Positions 1-12,218 are shown, counted from the first letter of the stretch. The stretch: DNA of 64,000 nt from Metallyticus violacea (GCA_030762175.1 CM060831.1:4045001-4109000); one strand, 5' to 3'. The notes: generated by a model from the sequence alone, not told the origin. Made by a program: numbers and translations.

Positions 1-415
1 CAATGAACATCATGGAATAGAAAAAGGCATTTTATTAAAAACTGTTAAATATCCCAAGGAACTTGACAAATGGGGAAAAGATTTTCATAAAGGAATATGA
101 ACTTCGGCTCATGAATATCTGTATTCCAGAAGCAGACAATATTCTATACCAAGTTCATCAATAGACCGCTAGAGTCCTCGCATTTGCTTACCTTTGCAAC
201 CTAGCATGTTCTTCCAGTTAAACAGTTGACATAACTTTGCTTACACAGCAAAGGTCTCACAAAACATGTCCTGAATATTTAAATTTTAAGTGTGTTTTAT
301 CATTATATTAATATTTTAAATGTTTTAACTTGTTTCCTTGTTCATAAGAAGTGAGTTCATGAAGGTGTTTTTAAAATATTTTATCTACTGGAGATTTAAT
401 AAAGTTTATGACTGT
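1..415 (+). pseudogene. 3' end of a Penelope-like element (GIY-YIG C-terminus and 3' UTR)
   Basis: The first 170 bases encode the last part of a PLE endonuclease domain, with the same residues as the better copy at 28130-28290 (NEHHGIEKG, then KELDKWGKDF, then a tail related to ADNI-Y-FIN). The frame breaks near base 100. The following sequence up to about 415 matches the 3' UTR after the copy at 27933-28295 (shared GTGTTTTA, ATGTTTTTAA-like and GAGGTGTTTTTAA blocks). The 5' part lies outside the window. The GIY-YIG domain of PLEs nicks target DNA for target-primed reverse transcription. This copy cannot be functional. Confidence 0.8.
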
Positions 416-886
416 TTTAAATAAATAATCAGGGGCTATATGCACAAAAGAGAATAGTGTAGAGTTACTTTATAAGAAGAATGGAAAGGTTACATTAGGA
501 AGATTAGGTGGTGCATTTCAGGATGTACCTGGAAGAAGACTACAGTGGTTTGGTAATATAGATAGACCTGTGTAGAATTTGCTTGTAGTTGATAGAAGTA
601 AGATGCACATCCTTTTTGTAAGTAGTTGTTGAAGGCAGACCACAAAACTGACAATGATGGATCATTTGAAATGCTGTATATGTGAAAGGAATTACTTTGC
701 AAGTGTGAGTGAAGTGTTGCTTTATGTATGTTGTGTTTGTTTTCTGGTGTTTGATTTTGTGCAAGATTGTTTGATATTAAAAGTGTTAAATTCTTCTTAC
801 TGAATTTAATTTGTTGAGCAGATTGGGTGGCTATTTATGTCTATTACAAAGAGTTGAAGTCTTGAAATGAATGTAATACAAATTTG
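416..886. other. AT-rich sequence without recognised feature
   Basis: No coding signal, repeat or RNA fold was recognised. Short open frames on the minus strand have no familiar motif. Confidence 0.5.
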
Positions 887-1730
887 TGTAATCTTGCACG
901 TGTTGCATTTTGTTTTGTCATCAAAATAGTTTTGTTCTTGACAGAAGTTGAATGTAAAATGTCTTCCGGTTTCCTCATAATGGAATATTTCATGCTACTA
1001 ATTTGGGAATTGTTTTTGCACTTTATTGTGTAATCTTGCACGTGTTGCATTTTGTTTTGTCATCAAAATAGTTTTGTTCTTGACAGAAGTTGAATGTAAA
1101 ATGTCTTCCGGTTTCCTCATAATGGAATATTTCATGCTACTAATTTGGGAATTGTTTTTGCACTTTATTGTGTAATCTTGCACGTGTTGCATTTTGTTTT
1201 GTCATCAAAATAGTTTTGTTCTTGACAGAAGTTGAATGTAAAATGTCTTCCGGTTTCCTCATAATGGAATATTTCATGCTACTAATTTGGGAATTGTTTT
1301 TGCACTTTATTGTGTAATCTTGCACGTGTTGCATTTTGTTTTGTCATCAAAATAGTTTTGTTCTTGACAGAAGTTGAATGTAAAATGTCTTCCGGTTTCC
1401 TCATAATGGAATATTTCATGCTACTAATTTGGGAATTGTTTTTGCACTTTATTGTGTAATCTTGCACGTGTTGCATTTTGTTTTGTCATCAAAATAGCTT
1501 TGATCTTGACAGAAGTTGAATGTAAAATGTCTTCCGGTTTCCTCATAATGGAATATTTCATGCTACTAATTTGGGAATTGTTTTTGCACTTTATTGTGTA
1601 ATCTTGCACGTGTTGCATTTTGTTTTGTCATCAAAATAGTTTTATTCTTGACAGAAGTTGAATGTAAAATGTCGTCTGGTTTCCTCATAATGGAATATTC
1701 CATGCTACTAATTTGGGAATTGTTTTTGCC
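887..1730 (+). repeat. 142-bp tandem repeat, six copies
   Basis: Units start with TGTAATCTTGCACGTG at 887, 1029, 1171, 1313, 1455 and 1597, exactly 142 bases apart. The first four units appear identical; the fifth and sixth carry a few substitutions, and the last ends near 1730. The same 64-residue minus-strand frame recurs in each unit only because the units are copies. The constant spacing and near identity point to recent unequal exchange or replication slippage. Confidence 0.97.
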
Positions 1731-3189
1731 ATTTGCTTTTGACGACGTATGAGTGACTGGGCTTTCAAAATGTCAAATGGTCTTCTGATATGCACATATC
1801 TTTCTATGATGAGGTGCAATGTATGTTTCAATCAATCAAGATTAATTAGAAATGTTATGTTTTAGAAACGTCATCAGTAGTAGAAGAATGCTTATATTTA
1901 GCACAGTTCAAAGATGGTGCTGTAACTTGCAGTGATTTAAGTTTTGTAAACGTTTAGAAAATTGTTGTTTGTATTACACTGGTTTGAAAGGATACATGAA
2001 AATGTATTTGGCTAATTTGTTGACATGAAAGGTATTTGTTGCAACTTCTCACTTATTTAGCTGTCCTGAGTGGTCAGTGGTCCTATAACTTTGACTTGGA
2101 AACCTCCTATTAATATATAAAATGCGAAAGCACCTAAAGTTAACCCTGCAAGAATTTGTAGATGTGGTACATGTATGGCAATTTAATGAAATGTTTGTCC
2201 AGGTTGAGCCTGTCTTTGTTATTCTGGACAATTTCTATGACCCTTCTATTAATGGAATGCATCTTGTTTGTGATGTCCAAATATCTGATGACACTTTGTT
2301 GAACCTCCTGCAGATTAGGTAGAGTGGTGGAGTAATGTTTGCAGATATGTCTTTATGATGAGAGATATTCTGTTGTAGAAAATGAAAGTTTTCTCCCCAA
2401 ACTAGACGATTATAAATATAGGTGTTGTTACACAAATATGCTTTTCATCATTTAAAGCAAATATGTTTGTAAGAAAGCTGTTGATATAAAAGAAATGGCT
2501 GAAACAAAATGTTTCCTTTATTATGAAGAAAATGTGAAAAATTTTCCATATTGCATGGAGAAAATATTTTGAAGACTGCAAGAGGTTGAATGTGCTGTAT
2601 ATGTGAATTGTCCATGTGGTTATAATTCATGGTAATGTGGTGCTTTATTATGTACAGCTGCAAGAATGTTGTCCTTTTAAGGAGTTTGATACTCTTGACA
2701 TTCTTTCATTCATTCTGTCTATACAGGAAAAGTTATTCATTTTGTTTTCCTAGGGCTGATTTGTCCTTGGGCACAGATTTTCCTTCAGTTTCTGGTATAT
2801 TTTTTGTTCAATATGTTGTTTTTTGAGCGCACTGAGTGAATGTTACTGAAGTTAATTCAAAGGTGAAACAGTAATTTTGAGTGATCCAAGTTGTCTATCA
2901 ATATATTTGATAATTTAAGAGGTACAAAGCACAGATTCCAGAGTTTTTTTTGCAATGACTATGAAACTTTGAAGTATAGAAATTGTTTTAATTGCTCTGG
3001 AAATGTACCTTAGGTGAAAGAATGTGTGCCACTTTAAAATGATTAAGTTGTAAGATTTGCAAAGATATTTAAATGAATTGCTATTGAAATATAAAATCAT
3101 TTTCTTTGTGATAATTGATATATTTTGAAAGAAGAAATTATGAACTATAGTGAGAGAAGTGTTTTTTTTTAAGTGGTGTGATATTTAAA
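1731..3189. other. AT-rich spacer, no recognised gene
   Basis: Short open frames occur on both strands (for example 2122-2322 plus, 2235-2435 minus). None carries a motif I recognise, and they overlap each other antiparallel. Treated as non-coding. Confidence 0.45.
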
Positions 3190-3720
3190 ATGTGAGGCAA
3201 GATAAACAATGCACTGAGAAGTGATACCTGCATAAAACAAGTTTTTAAATAATGAAATTTTCCATTTCAAATTTGTGAAGCAAGATGAACAATGCAATAA
3301 AAACTGATATTTGCATAAAATTAGTTTGTAAATAATTGTTTAAATTTTTCATTTTCAAAATTGTGAAGCAAGATGAACAATGCAATAAAACCTGATATTT
3401 GCATAAAATTAGTTGTAAATAATTGTTTAAATTTTTCATTCTCAATTTTGGGAACAACGGAATGATAATGCATAAAATATGTTTATAAAAAATAAGTTCA
3501 TTTGTGAAGCGAGATGAACAATGCAACAAGAACTGAGATAACAGTGAAACAAATGTTTAATGTGAAGCAAGAAAAAATAAAAAGCAAATAAATAAAACAA
3601 TTTGTGAAGCAAGATCAATAAGAACTGAAATTGCAGTGAAGCAAATATTAAATGTAAAGCAAGAAAATGAAAAGTTGAATGTAAAGATTATTTGCAATAA
3701 AATGTGTTTAAAGTGTAACT
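3190..3720 (+). repeat. Degenerate tandem repeat, about 80-140 bp spacing
   Basis: The phrase GTGAAGCAAGATGAACAATG recurs with variation near 3191, 3273, 3362, 3503, 3605 and 3655. The units near 3273 and 3362 are about 89 bp apart and nearly identical over their full length. Later units are shorter and more diverged. This is an old minisatellite with decay towards its right end. Confidence 0.85.
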
Positions 3721-4225
3721 TTTACAATGTTGTTATTTGACAAATAACCTAGTCACTGAAAGCACATGTAACAAATGTTTTTAGAATTAAGAGTAAATAG
3801 TGGCACACATACAGAATATTTGAATCAATTAGTTTGTAAGTAGTGGTCTGCCTATTAGTTTAGCGCCAGCCAAATGTATTGTTTTGTAGAATGTTGGATC
3901 CTTTGATACCTAAATGCCCTTACCTTAACCTATACATGGCACTTGTTCTGGTTGTCGGTCTTGCTAAGTTTGAAGTAGTATGCACAGCCCGTCGGCATAT
4001 TGTGCGAAAATACGAAAAGAACTTATTAAAGCGAGATTTGGCGACCGTCCTGTGCCATGTCCATGAACCCTCGGTGTACCATCTGTGCTAGCTCGCAGTC
4101 GGCGGACATGGTTCGTTTGTCGAACTGGTCTGCATCAGGAGCTATTTGCTTTTCATATCGCCATGTTTGTCGCTGCTTGCGATGCACAGAACCTATTTTC
4201 CTCTATCCTCGATGGTAGACGCATT
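3721..4225. other. Unassigned segment with higher GC content
   Basis: From about 3880 to 4200 the composition is visibly richer in G+C and CpG than its surroundings (GTCGGCGGACATGG near 4100). No family was recognised. It directly abuts the left arm of the foldback-type element. Confidence 0.4.
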
Positions 4226-5345
4226 TGGCTGGCAAGTCCAAAATGAGGGAAACTGGAGAAAGGAAAGGAAGGAGGTATTATTGTAGCATTGGGAATGGAG
4301 AGTGGCATTAGCAGAGGAGGAGGCAGTAGTAGTGGTAGTAGCAGTAGCAGAAAATGTTGCTAAAAGTTTGTCAAATGTGTAGAAGCATATGTACCGAGCA
4401 AAGTGTGCCATTAGAAATGGTACATACAAGGATGCTTACTCGTAACATTTCAAAATGCTTTGTGTGGCGGATGCCGAACACGACTCAATTTTCACTGTTG
4501 AATCTGGTATTTACCACATGCTCATTGGTAAATGAGGATTTATTAGAGAAAACCCATTAAATCTGGTATTTACTATTTTGGTAAATGACTAGGATTTTGT
4601 GGGGAAAAATCTATTAAATCTATAATTTACCAGTTTGGTGTAAGACTGATTTATTGGGGAAAATGGTATTAAATCTGGTGTTTACCTGTTTGGTACAAGG
4701 CCGATTTAGTATGGAAAGTGCTAAATGTTAGTTCTGGTAACTGACTATATTTTAGTAGGTTTTTCCTACCAAGTTGTAGTCATTTACCAAGGTGCTAAGA
4801 TTTAGAATTTTCCTGCTAATTCATAGTTGTGGACCATTGTGGTAAAGTGCTAAGATTTGGTATGTTTTTCCTCTGTTAAATCTAGTATTTACCGTGCATA
4901 ATGTGGCAGATTGTAACTAAAGAAGCGTAGTCATTTACTAGGCATAGTAATATGACTAGGTTTTCTTTATTACATGTCATTTATGTTGGTAAAAGATTTA
5001 ACAGCGTACAAGTCGTGTTGGCATTGCATTCACAAAGTATTTGGAATTGTTACGAGTAATCTCCTTGCATGTACAAATTTTCTATGGGTTCAAATGTTTT
5101 GTCTATTTGGAAATGGTTCAAAGACTTTTTTATTACAAAAGTTTTGTCCACTTTCAAATGGTTGAAACAAATGTTGCTCGGTTCATTTTGCTTTCTGCAT
5201 ATTTGGCATTGTTTTAGCAATATTTTTTGCTGCTGCTATTACCACTACTATTGCCTTCTTCTCTGCTAATGCCATTCTCCATTTCCAATGCTGCAATAAT
5301 ACCTTCTTCCTTTCTTTTCTCCAGTTTTCCTCATTTTGGACTTTT
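4226..5345. mobile_element. Foldback-type element with long inverted arms
   Basis: The left arm starts AAGTCCAAAATGAGG at 4226 and runs to about 4480. The right arm, 5040-5345, is its reverse complement and ends CCTCATTTTGGACTT. Between them lies a 58-bp tandem repeat (about 4500-4960). Two further copies of arm plus internal repeats occur at 10626-11300 and 54868-55540, but with only one arm each. Long inverted arms around internal short tandem repeats are the layout of Foldback (FB) DNA elements. No transposase and no clear target-site duplication were seen, so the class is inferred. Confidence 0.7.
4500..4960 (+). repeat. 58-bp tandem repeat with ATTTACC...GGTAAAT dyads
   Basis: AAATCTGGTATTTACC-like starts lie near 4500, 4558, 4616 and 4671 (spacing 58, 58, 55), then become irregular. 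Most units contain ATTTACC followed about 10 bases later by GGTAAAT, so each can form a small stem. The same repeat occurs in reverse orientation at 10990-11300 and 55240-55520. Confidence 0.8.
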
Positions 5346-5520
5346 AAAAATTTTTTTTTCCGCCCTGTGGGCGGAACCTATCTCCTGAGATGAAATTTGC
5401 AAACGCTGGCTGGCAGCCTCTGATTGGTAAAATAAATAAGTCCTTTATGTCTATACTAGTTCTTTATTATACCGTTTATCTTCCTTTACATTCCTGCCCT
5501 ACCTACATATAGTGCTAAGG
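5346..5520 (-). repeat. Module flanking the foldback arms, with GC-rich hairpin
   Basis: This is the reverse complement of 10433-10625 and 54660-54867. It contains the perfect hairpin TTCCGCCC-TGT-GGGCGGAA at 5358-5376. In the other two copies the stem is unchanged but the loop reads ACA (10589-10607) and GCA (54831-54849). The conserved GC-rich stem stands out in AT-rich DNA. It may be an element terminus. Confidence 0.75.
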
Positions 5521-5535
5521 GGGGTACATGTATAA

Positions 5536-5719
5536 ACTCCTGTAATAAAGGAGTAGGGGACTAACATACAAGGCTCTTGTAATAAAAGAGCATAGGTAAC
5601 TTACACACAAAGGCTCTTGAGATAAAAGAGCATGGGCCTCGACAGCGCTGTTGAAGATGCCTGTTCTGAAACAAAGAAGGACAATAGTTATGCACAAGTA
5701 CTCCTATACATAAAGGAGT
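5536..5719 (+). repeat. Four short hairpins with matched stem changes
   Basis: Six-base stems occur at 5536-5554 (ACTCCT/AGGAGT), 5573-5591 (GCTCTT/AAGAGC), 5613-5631 (GCTCTT/AAGAGC) and 5700-5719 (ACTCCT/AGGAGT), each with a 7-8 base AT-rich loop. The two stem types differ at two positions, and both changes are compensated on the opposite side. No promoter or host gene is visible. Confidence 0.7.
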
Positions 5720-5874
5720 GTCGACCTATTTGTCAAGCACTAGACTACCGATGTCGCTCGACTATGCTATGCACCATACTATTTGTCATGCAACTACATG
5801 GTACACTTGACTACCACCAGTTGGTGTTGCACTTTAACACTAGAATAGCAAAGATACTTCTAAAGACAAAGAAC

Positions 5875-7060
5875 TCAAAGCATATACAACCCAAGGCAAG
5901 GAAGGCAAAGCACATACAACCAAAGACAAGGCAAGGAAGGCAAAGCACATACAACCAAAGACAAGGCAAGGAAGGCAAAGCACATACAACCAAAGACAAG
6001 GCAAGGAAGGCAAAGCACATACAACCAAAGACAAGGCAAGGAAGGCAAAGCACATACAACCAAAGACAAGGCAAGGAAGGCAAAGCACATACAACCAAAG
6101 ACAAGGCAAGGAAGGCAAAGCACAGGCAAGGAAGGCAAAGCACATACAACCAAAGACAAAGAACTCAAAGCAAAGGCAAGGAAGGCAAAGCATATACAAC
6201 CAAAGACAAGGCAAGGAAGGCAAAGCATATACAACCCAAGGCAATGAAGGCAAAGCATATACAACCAAAGACAATGAAGGCAAAGCATATACAACCAAAG
6301 ACAACACAAGGCAAAGCATATACAACCAAAGACAAGGCGACAAAGGCAAGGCAAAGCATGTATAACCAAAGACAACACAAGGCAATGAAGGCAAAGCATA
6401 TACAACCAAAGACAACACAAGGCAAAGCACATACAACCAAAGACAAGGCAACAAAGGCAAAGCATATACAACCAAAGACAACACAAGGCAAAGCACATAC
6501 AACCAAAGACAAGGCAACAAAGGCAAAGCATATACAACCCAAGACAACACAAGGCAAAGCATATATAACCAAAGAGAACATAAGGCAAAGTACATATAAC
6601 CAAAGAGAACACAAAGCATAGCACATACAACCAAAGACAAGGCAACGAAGGCAAAGCACATACAACCAAAGACAACAAAGGCAAAGCATATAAAGACAAA
6701 GAACTCAAGACATATACATATACAACCAAAGACAACACATGGAGAGGAAGGCAAAGCATAGACAACACAAGGCAAGGAAGAAAAAGAACATACATACAAC
6801 CAAAGACAACACAAGGAGAGGAAGGCAAAGCACATATGACCAAAGACAAAGAACTCAAGGCAAAGAACTCAAAGCATAGACAACACAAGGCAAAGCACTA
6901 CATATACAAAGAATTCAAAACATATACAGCCAAAGGCAAAGCATATACAACCAAAGGCAAGGAAGGCAAAGCATATACAACCAAAGACAAGGCAACGAAG
7001 GCAAAGCATATATAACCAAGGCAAAGAATATACAACTCAAGACAAGGCAAACCATGCATC
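5875..7060 (+). repeat. 35-bp minisatellite (GGCAAAGCACATACAACC family)
   Basis: From 5900 to 6130 the 35-base unit (ACATACAACCAAAGACAAGG plus CAAGGAAGGCAAAGC) repeats almost exactly. It then continues as shortened, rearranged variants to about 7060. The unit has no stop codon in several frames of either strand, so long repetitive open frames appear: basic Gln/Lys-rich on plus (5632-6621) and Cys/Leu-rich on minus (5840-6888). With 35 bases per unit, three units give a 35-residue protein period. These frames look like by-products of the repeat, not genes. Confidence 0.93.
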
Positions 7061-8571
7061 AGCAGTTCTCTCAATTGTCAACAAAACGGAATGCAATAAG
7101 CAAACAAAAGACAATCGTCACTGACATATACATACTAGACTTAGATTTATTTGAAGACCCTTTCTGAATTGAAAATAGTAACACTATTATACCTCACATA
7201 CCTGTTTATAATACAGATATTTGCTGTCATGATCAGCTCTCGAGTACTTAAAACAAATAAATGGGGCATAATAGTGTTCTCCAATAACATACTGCTTCAC
7301 TATTAGTAACCTCTATTGAAAGAACTTCAACAGAAAAACAGCACAATGAAACCAAAAATCTTTATATCAACAACCAAATCCAATTCAGAAACCATAATTA
7401 TTTCAATTTCAATCTTAGCATGTGAACCAGGCAACACAATCTACCACTGATTCATAACATGTAGCACACAAGACCAGCACTTGCCTTGAAAATAGGCCTA
7501 TACAGCATCCTCAAGTTTCCTTTACTAAATGTTCAACAAAAACTTCTCCTTTTTCAAATCTAATGCCAGAAGACAAACACCCTGCAATTTCCAAACATTT
7601 GCTTTCTGCCAAATGTAACACATCAGCAAAAGACTGCAACACATGAACAACAAACTCCCTAAACAGCTACAAAACTATTCAGAAAAAAACACACACTTTT
7701 CCTTCACACTGCTATAATAACTAGATCTAATCTCACACACCATTAATCATATTGCTTAATCTCATAGCTGCTAATGACCATAGCAGTGTTGCATCCTTAA
7801 ACAATAATCATCATGCTTCATCTGAAAACATACCAAAAGTTCTAACAATACTGTTACAGTAATAAACATATTCAACAACACTACCATACACCAAACTATA
7901 TTGCTAACCATATAAAATATTGCACAATATGGAGCAGAGCAGAGACTACGATGTCAACCAATCCCTTCATTTATTGAAACAAAGCAATTGTAGCTGTACT
8001 GTCCCACTCACACACATTTCCTTTAAATCACATAACTGGAAGTCTGCAGTTCAAATCCCACTTTGACTGGGTGTTTTACATGTTTTCTTCCATTAATGGT
8101 AAATGTCAGGGAAGTACTCTAAGCCCATAAATAAAAGTCAATGTATATAGTTAGGAAAAAATGTTACCCAAAATCTATAGTTATGGATTGCTCATCCAAG
8201 ACAAGTATCAATTTTAAGAGAAGGCTAAATAAAACTTATTCCACATGCTTATTTCCTATGAACCTCAGCAACAGATCTATATTGAACCAACTCCTTCATT
8301 TCAGTATGAGTGTGGCTATGGAGAGACCTCAAGAAAAATGTCCCATGTACAAATTCCATATATATGCTCACTTGAGACTGAACAACATCTAAATGTTAAA
8401 GGACATATGGTCTCATCACTGGACAGAGAGATAATCAGAAAAAAAAAAACAGTATTTTCTACATATTCCAATTACAACCCACCAATGATGACTCATTTAA
8501 AACAGTGTCACTTTATAATATTTGTCATTACAAAGGCCATTCATCACATTAGAAAAATGTCCATCTTCCAA
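7061..8571. other. AT-rich spacer, nothing recognised
   Basis: No family motif was recognised. A short B-box-like string (AGTTCAAATCC at about 8051) suggests at most an old tRNA-derived fragment. The open frames at 8141-8652 are without known motifs. Confidence 0.4.
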
Positions 8572-9439
8572 TTACCCGACATGGTTGCATCATTATTTCT
8601 GGAAAATATGCCATGCCATGCCTTCTCCCTCATAGACATAATTATCATGTAACCATCACTACAGCACCAAAAACAGGTTATTCCTGTTAAAAGCAGATGT
8701 GTGTCATTTTCTTCAACATTCGTCTCAGTTCTGAATACATCTTTCAATATGAAAATGCCACAAGAAATGATCATGCCAAATTTGAAATCCTGCTTCGTTG
8801 GAAAAAAGGAATATGAGAGACAAACAGGCACCCAGCTCCTTTAAACAACTATCTTATTATCAATCATTTCACTTGCCCACCTAACAAAGTCCTTATTTAT
8901 CAATAATTGCATATGACTTTACTGTCATTGAGATGCAAACAAAGGATATTCTTTCATTCGAAAATTTACAACTCCCAAAAACTACCTATCTAGATGTATA
9001 AAAATATTCTACTTCCAGTAAAGAAAATGGTGTTGTTCATGAATTTAATGAACAACACAATAAAAGCTATGCATGAAAATGATGTGGACCCTCAAAAAGT
9101 TTGCCAACAGTACCTGAACAAAGCATGTATTCATTCATTGAATAACGTAACATTTTTCCAAACAACCTTACTTAACCAAATAATTTCTTTATACTTTGCA
9201 AATGTGACTAAAAACAAGCATATGTTTTACACATATTTTATACCAAAATATTAAATCATTCAAAGGAACAGGTTGCTAATTTCATTGAAAATATCTCCAT
9301 ATAAATGATACATTTAAATATTAACATGAAATATTGTGTGCTCCTCCAAATAAATTTAATACCCATAATAATTTTCAACATGTTTTATCAGTAAAGGTTT
9401 TTTTAAATAATATATGACAACATAAAGCTTACCGAAATA

Positions 9440-10250
9440 AAGTCAAAATGACCAAACAACATTTTGTAAAGCCTTTATCTACACCTGCAAAATACACCTC
9501 AATGAATTATTCATCCAACAAGGAATCTTCTCTTATTTACTGAATAGATGCAAGACCAATGGAGCCAACGCAAACAAATAAGCTACATATGGGATTGTCA
9601 CCACTGATGAGAGCAAGTGATGCAACATGACTTTCTTCTTTGATATACCCAGATTGTTTTACTGCATTTTTCTTTTCAACAGGTCCAAAAGAATACCGTG
9701 ATACACTACAATGAGATGATAATCCATTAGCAGCACACCCTTCCTATCCCACAAAATCAATGCCATCATCTCTCCAGTCAATGTCACTTACTTGTTCCAC
9801 TTTGACAGGGGAGAATCCTGATGCTTCCATCACTGCTTTGTTTTAGTAATACACCCATGTTTCATCATTGGTCACAAAAGTTTGCAGATCTCCATGAAAA
9901 TGAGCCAAACTTTGCTGACATGTGTGCACTTTGATTCACTTTTAATCCTGAGTCAGCAGTCATGGCAACCAAATGCCCCATCATTTTTTCTCGAGCATAA
10001 ACCTTCCCTCAAAATGGGACATACACATTCTTCTCAAATACCCACATGTCCTTAATCCACAATCCTCCAAACCACATACAAATATAATCAATCATTTCTG
10101 ATGTCACCATGAATTTTGTCCATCCACTCCATGGGTCATTTTCCAAAAGTTCCTAGTCCGTTGAAACTTCAAAATTCACTTAGAAATGGTTGAAAATGGT
10201 GGCGCAGAGTTTCCTAAAGTGTATACCTTTCCGTTGCATATGTACGCTTC
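9440..10250 (-). pseudogene. mariner-type transposase remnant, copy 1
   Basis: Read on minus, the remnant shows in order: ENDPWSGWTKF-like (the E-DDPRSGRP linker of mariner), FVTNDETWVYY near 9865 (the first catalytic Asp block), GEMMALILWDRKGVLLMDY near 9770 (matching the GKVMA-IFWD-GVLLIDF block), and a decayed C-terminus. Mariner transposases cut and paste DNA with a DD34D catalytic triad. Several stops and frameshifts are present, and the HHDNAP block is not recognisable, so it is dead. No terminal inverted repeats were found. Confidence 0.8.
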
Positions 10251-10432
10251 TTTACCAAGTATTTAATAACCACGGCATATTCAATATTTGCCTCCCCACC
10301 TCCCATATGCAATGCAACAAATCAAAGATGTAAAAACCTCACGCATAATTCACATCAACAGGATCCACTGGAGAGGGAGAGGGGGAGGAGGAATTGGTAG
10401 AACAAAGGAAATCAGGAGAATTATATGTACTC

Positions 10433-11330
10433 CCTTAGTACTTAATGTATGTATGTATGTAGGTAGGGTAGGAATGTAAAGGAAGACAAAAGGTATAATA
10501 AAGAACTTGTATAGACATAAAGGACTTATTTATTTTACCAATCAGAGGCTGCCAGCCAGCGTTTGCAAATTTCATCTCAGGAGATAGGTTCCGCCCACAG
10601 GGCGGAAAAAAAAATTTTAATATATATATAAGTCCAAAATGAGGAAAACTGGAGAAAAGAAAGGAAGAAGGTATTATTGCAGCATTGGAAATGGAGAATG
10701 GCATTAGAGAGAAGAAGGCAATAGTAGTGGTAATAGCAGCAGCAAAAAATATTGCTAAAACAATGCCAAATATGCAGAAAGCAAAATGAACCGAGCAACA
10801 TTTAAAAATGGATAAAACTTTTTATACCAAAAAAGTTTTTAAACCATTTCAAAATTTCAGCCAATAGAAAAAAATTATACATACAAGGAGATTACTCGCA
10901 ACAATTCAAAATACTTTGTGTGCTCAACACAACCTACTCGTTGTACATTGTTTCTCCATCTTTAAATCTCCATCATTTATCAATGTAGACGATATACCTG
11001 GTAAATATTACACTTAATAATCTTAGTCATTTACCTATCTGCACATCATGCCTAGTAAATGACTAGATGTAGTAAGAAACCTACTAAATCTAGTCATTTA
11101 CCAGGCAGAATTAGAAATACTACATAGAGTACATCTTCTTTATTACAACTTTGTCATTTACCAATCTGCCCATTCAGCCTGATAAATAACTACATTTATT
11201 AGAGGGAAAAAACCTACAAAATCTTAGTAATTTGTCAATCTGGTAAATTTTGGATTTAATACAATTATTCTCTAAAATTCACCAAAGTGGTATTAGATTT
11301 ACCTCACCAACTTTTCATATCAGCTGGACA
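10433..11330 (+). mobile_element. Foldback-type module, copy 2 (single arm)
   Basis: Order: flanking module (10433-10625, with the GC-rich hairpin at 10589-10607), a (TA)n stretch, arm from AAGTCCAAAATGAGG at 10630 to about 10915, then reverse-oriented 58-bp repeats (10990-11300). It then passes directly into satellite without the second arm seen at 4226-5345. Copy 3 at 54660-55545 has the same end point. Confidence 0.75.
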
Positions 11331-11879
11331 GATTAAAGGGAGAAGGAGGGGGAAAAAACCAGTGGAATGCAGGAAAACCTGCAAAAATGTTTTCTTTCTA
11401 TCTACCCCCCCTCCCACATATAAATACCTCACCAGCAATTTTTATAACCATGACCAATGAGAAGGAGGAAATTCATCAGAACTTGGAAAAACATAAGAGA
11501 GTGTTTTATCTTTGCTCTGCTTCCAAATATATATAAAAATTAGCACAACTTAGAACACCTGAAGAATAAATTTGTCTTTTTTTTTTCTCTCTTTCCTTTA
11601 GAATATAATTACCTCACCAGCTTTTCACATCTGCAAAACCTGAAAGCCCTAAAGGAAAGTTATTTGCCCTAAATAAAAGTTATTTTTCCCCTTCCAGATA
11701 TAAATACATCAACAGCATTTCACATATGCAAAACGGACTACAGTGAAAAAAGAAGGGGGGAAGATAAAAACCAGCAGAATCAAATATAAATATCTAAGGA
11801 ACAATGCAATTACACAAGGGGAAAAAAAAAAAAAAATCCTGATATACATGCATATGTACTTGTCTAGCTTCTTGCCATA

Positions 11880-12020
11880 GAGGAACTCTAGTAGTTCAAA
11901 ATATAACAATTTCAAGTGTACTTTTTTCTAAATGTTTTATCCTTATCTGCTTTTATTATTACTGTTAATTAGTTACATTGTTAATAGTGTTAGTTTATTT
12001 TTATTTTTCATTTATATATA
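11880..12020 (-). repeat. Dispersed PLE-end-like sequence, inverted copy
   Basis: The reverse complement reads like 16215-16370: ATGAAAAATAAAAATAAA, AACAATGTAAC, AGTAATAATAAAAGC, GGATAAAACA, then CTTGAAATTG and CTCTATGGCAAG. The same block adjoins the 3' side of the PLE at 16550-19075 and makes the hairpin at 13893-14067. It is probably a terminal fragment of that PLE family. Confidence 0.65.
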
Positions 12021-12218
12021 TATATATATTCCTCCCCCCTCCCAAGTATAACTACCTGCCCAACATTTGACATTAGTCACTCCCAGAAAAAAGGAATTTC
12101 CCTCCCACATTTCCAGATATTAATACCTCACCTACATTATCACATCTGCAGAACAGGTAAGCTTATAGAAATCCACTCCCCACCAAGATATAAAAACCCA
12201 AGCAACTCACATCTACAT

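Noticed and set aside
844..1618. Repeated 64-residue minus-strand protein
   Set aside because: Each is the same stretch of the 142-bp tandem unit; no start context or domain.
887..1730. CRISPR array
   Set aside because: No unique spacers between conserved short repeats; the whole 142-bp unit is repeated, and the setting is eukaryotic.
5632..6888. Four frames of 110-340 residues on both strands as possible genes
   Set aside because: All follow the 35-bp minisatellite, overlap each other and have no non-repeat domain.
8037..8075. tRNA-like B box as a tRNA or SINE
   Set aside because: Only the B-box string is present; no A box or cloverleaf could be drawn.
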